Origin: an uncultured Lachnospiraceae bacterium
Lineage (GTDB): Bacteria; Bacillota; Clostridia; Lachnospirales; Lachnospiraceae
NCBI GenBank assembly: GCA_945492935.1
Contig: CALYVE010000093.1
Coordinates: 1-6,762, forward strand
Direction: 5' to 3'
DNA length: 6,762 nucleotides
This document shows, in pieces, positions 6,198-6,762 of the stretch (its first letter is position 1; the number at the start of each line of letters is the position of its first letter). The position numbers were made by a program, and so were the translations under genes. A model generated the notes under the pieces. The model saw nothing but the letters and a program-made list of their open reading frames with translations, did no database searches and was not told where the DNA came from.

Positions 6198-6762
6198 TTA
6201 ATTTTTATTTTTATTTTCAACCGAATATCCGCAGTTTTTTTCTGAACAAAGCAGTTTATTGCCTTTTTCTACCATATATGCGCCGCATTCCGGACACTTT
6301 TGTGCAGAAGGCTTGGCCCAGGACATAAACTCACAATTCGGAGCATCAATGCAGCCAAAGTACTTTCTGCCCTTCTTTGTCTTTCGAAGAACAAGCTCCT
6401 TCCCACAGTTTGGGCACAAAACTCCGATTTTTTCGAAGTGCGGCTTCGTATTCTTACATTCAGGAAATCCCGGACATGCAAGGAATTTACCATGAGGTCC
6501 ATACTTGATAACCATCTGACGACCACACAAATCACAGACTTCGTCCGAAACTTCATCCGAAATCTCAATACTCTCAAGCTGCTTTTCTGCCTCTGCGACA
6601 GATGCTTTCAAATCCGGATAGAAATTACGAATTACTACCTTCCAATCAAGCTCTCCCTCTTCAATTGTATCTAAGAGTGTCTCGATATTCGCCGTAAAAC
6701 TCGTGTCAACAATGGCAGGGAAGGCCTGCGTCATCATCTGATTTACAGCCTCACCAAGCTCC
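6198..6762 (-). CDS. topA: DNA topoisomerase I (TopA), C-terminal part, 5' end outside window
   Basis: Type IA topoisomerase relaxes negatively supercoiled DNA. Only the last 187 codons are present, and the frame stays open to the edge of the window, so the gene begins beyond it. The first visible part (LGEAVNQ, then FPAIVDTSFTANIETLLD) matches the end of the TopA catalytic core, with the conserved FTA-xxE-xxLD pattern. Three C4 zinc ribbons follow, numbered in visible residues: Cys 76/79/96/102 (CDLC...CPGFPEC), Cys 116/119/137/143 (CPNC...CIDAPNC) and Cys 156/159/172/177 (CPEC...CSEKNC). The active-site tyrosine lies upstream of the window. The protein ends in an Asn/Lys-rich tail encoded by A/T-rich DNA. 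The ATG codons near 6737 are internal methionines, not starts. It reads in the same direction as the flagellar genes. Confidence 0.95.
   Translation of the reverse strand, partial: ELGEAVNQMMTQAFPAIVDTSFTANIETLLDTIEEGELDWKVVIRNFYPDLKASVAEAEKQLESIEISDEVSDEVCDLCGRQMVIKYGPHGKFLACPGFPECKNTKPHFEKIGVLCPNCGKELVLRKTKKGRKYFGCIDAPNCEFMSWAKPSAQKCPECGAYMVEKGNKLLCSEKNCGYSVENKNKN

Noticed and set aside
6300..6674. Plus-strand open frame of 124 codons opposite topA
   Set aside because: The minus strand encodes clear TopA zinc ribbons here. The plus frame has no domain and no credible upstream signals.

Overview
The window is one end of a flagellar (fla/che-type) operon read entirely on the minus strand. 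It comes from a low-G+C Gram-positive bacterium, most likely a motile member of the Lachnospiraceae (Roseburia, Agathobacter, Lachnospira or Butyrivibrio type). That placement rests on moderate-to-low GC, strong AGGAGG-type ribosome binding sites before most genes, the gene order flgB-flgC-fliE-fliF-fliG-fliH-fliI, and a topA gene immediately upstream. Genus cannot be fixed from the sequence alone.

In the direction of transcription (high to low coordinates), the window opens with the 3' end of topA, whose product has three C4 zinc ribbons at its C-terminus (6762-6198). A 152-base intergenic region (6197-6046) follows. It holds a candidate promoter region, a 17-bp RNA hairpin followed by a U tract, and the flgB ribosome binding site. 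Then come flgB and flgC (proximal rod), fliE (rod to MS-ring adaptor), fliF (MS ring), fliG (rotor/switch), fliH (export ATPase regulator) and fliI (export ATPase). The window stops at the probable ATG of the next gene, expected to be fliJ.

The seven flagellar genes are intact and closely spaced: gaps of 15, 19, 22 and 6 bases, then an 8-base fliG/fliH overlap, then an unusual 85-base gap before fliI. Together they encode the base of the basal body, the rotor face, and the soluble ATPase part of the flagellar type III export apparatus. Ribosome binding site positions argue for start codons other than the longest-ORF starts in two genes: fliH (TTG at 2190) and fliF (ATG at 4804).

I see no mobile element, CRISPR array, RNA gene or unknown gene. 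The coding part is ordinary. The part most worth attention is the flgB leader, where a terminator-like hairpin lies between the only plausible promoters I can find and the first flagellar gene. This may be an attenuation point for the operon, or simply the topA terminator with an overlapping promoter.
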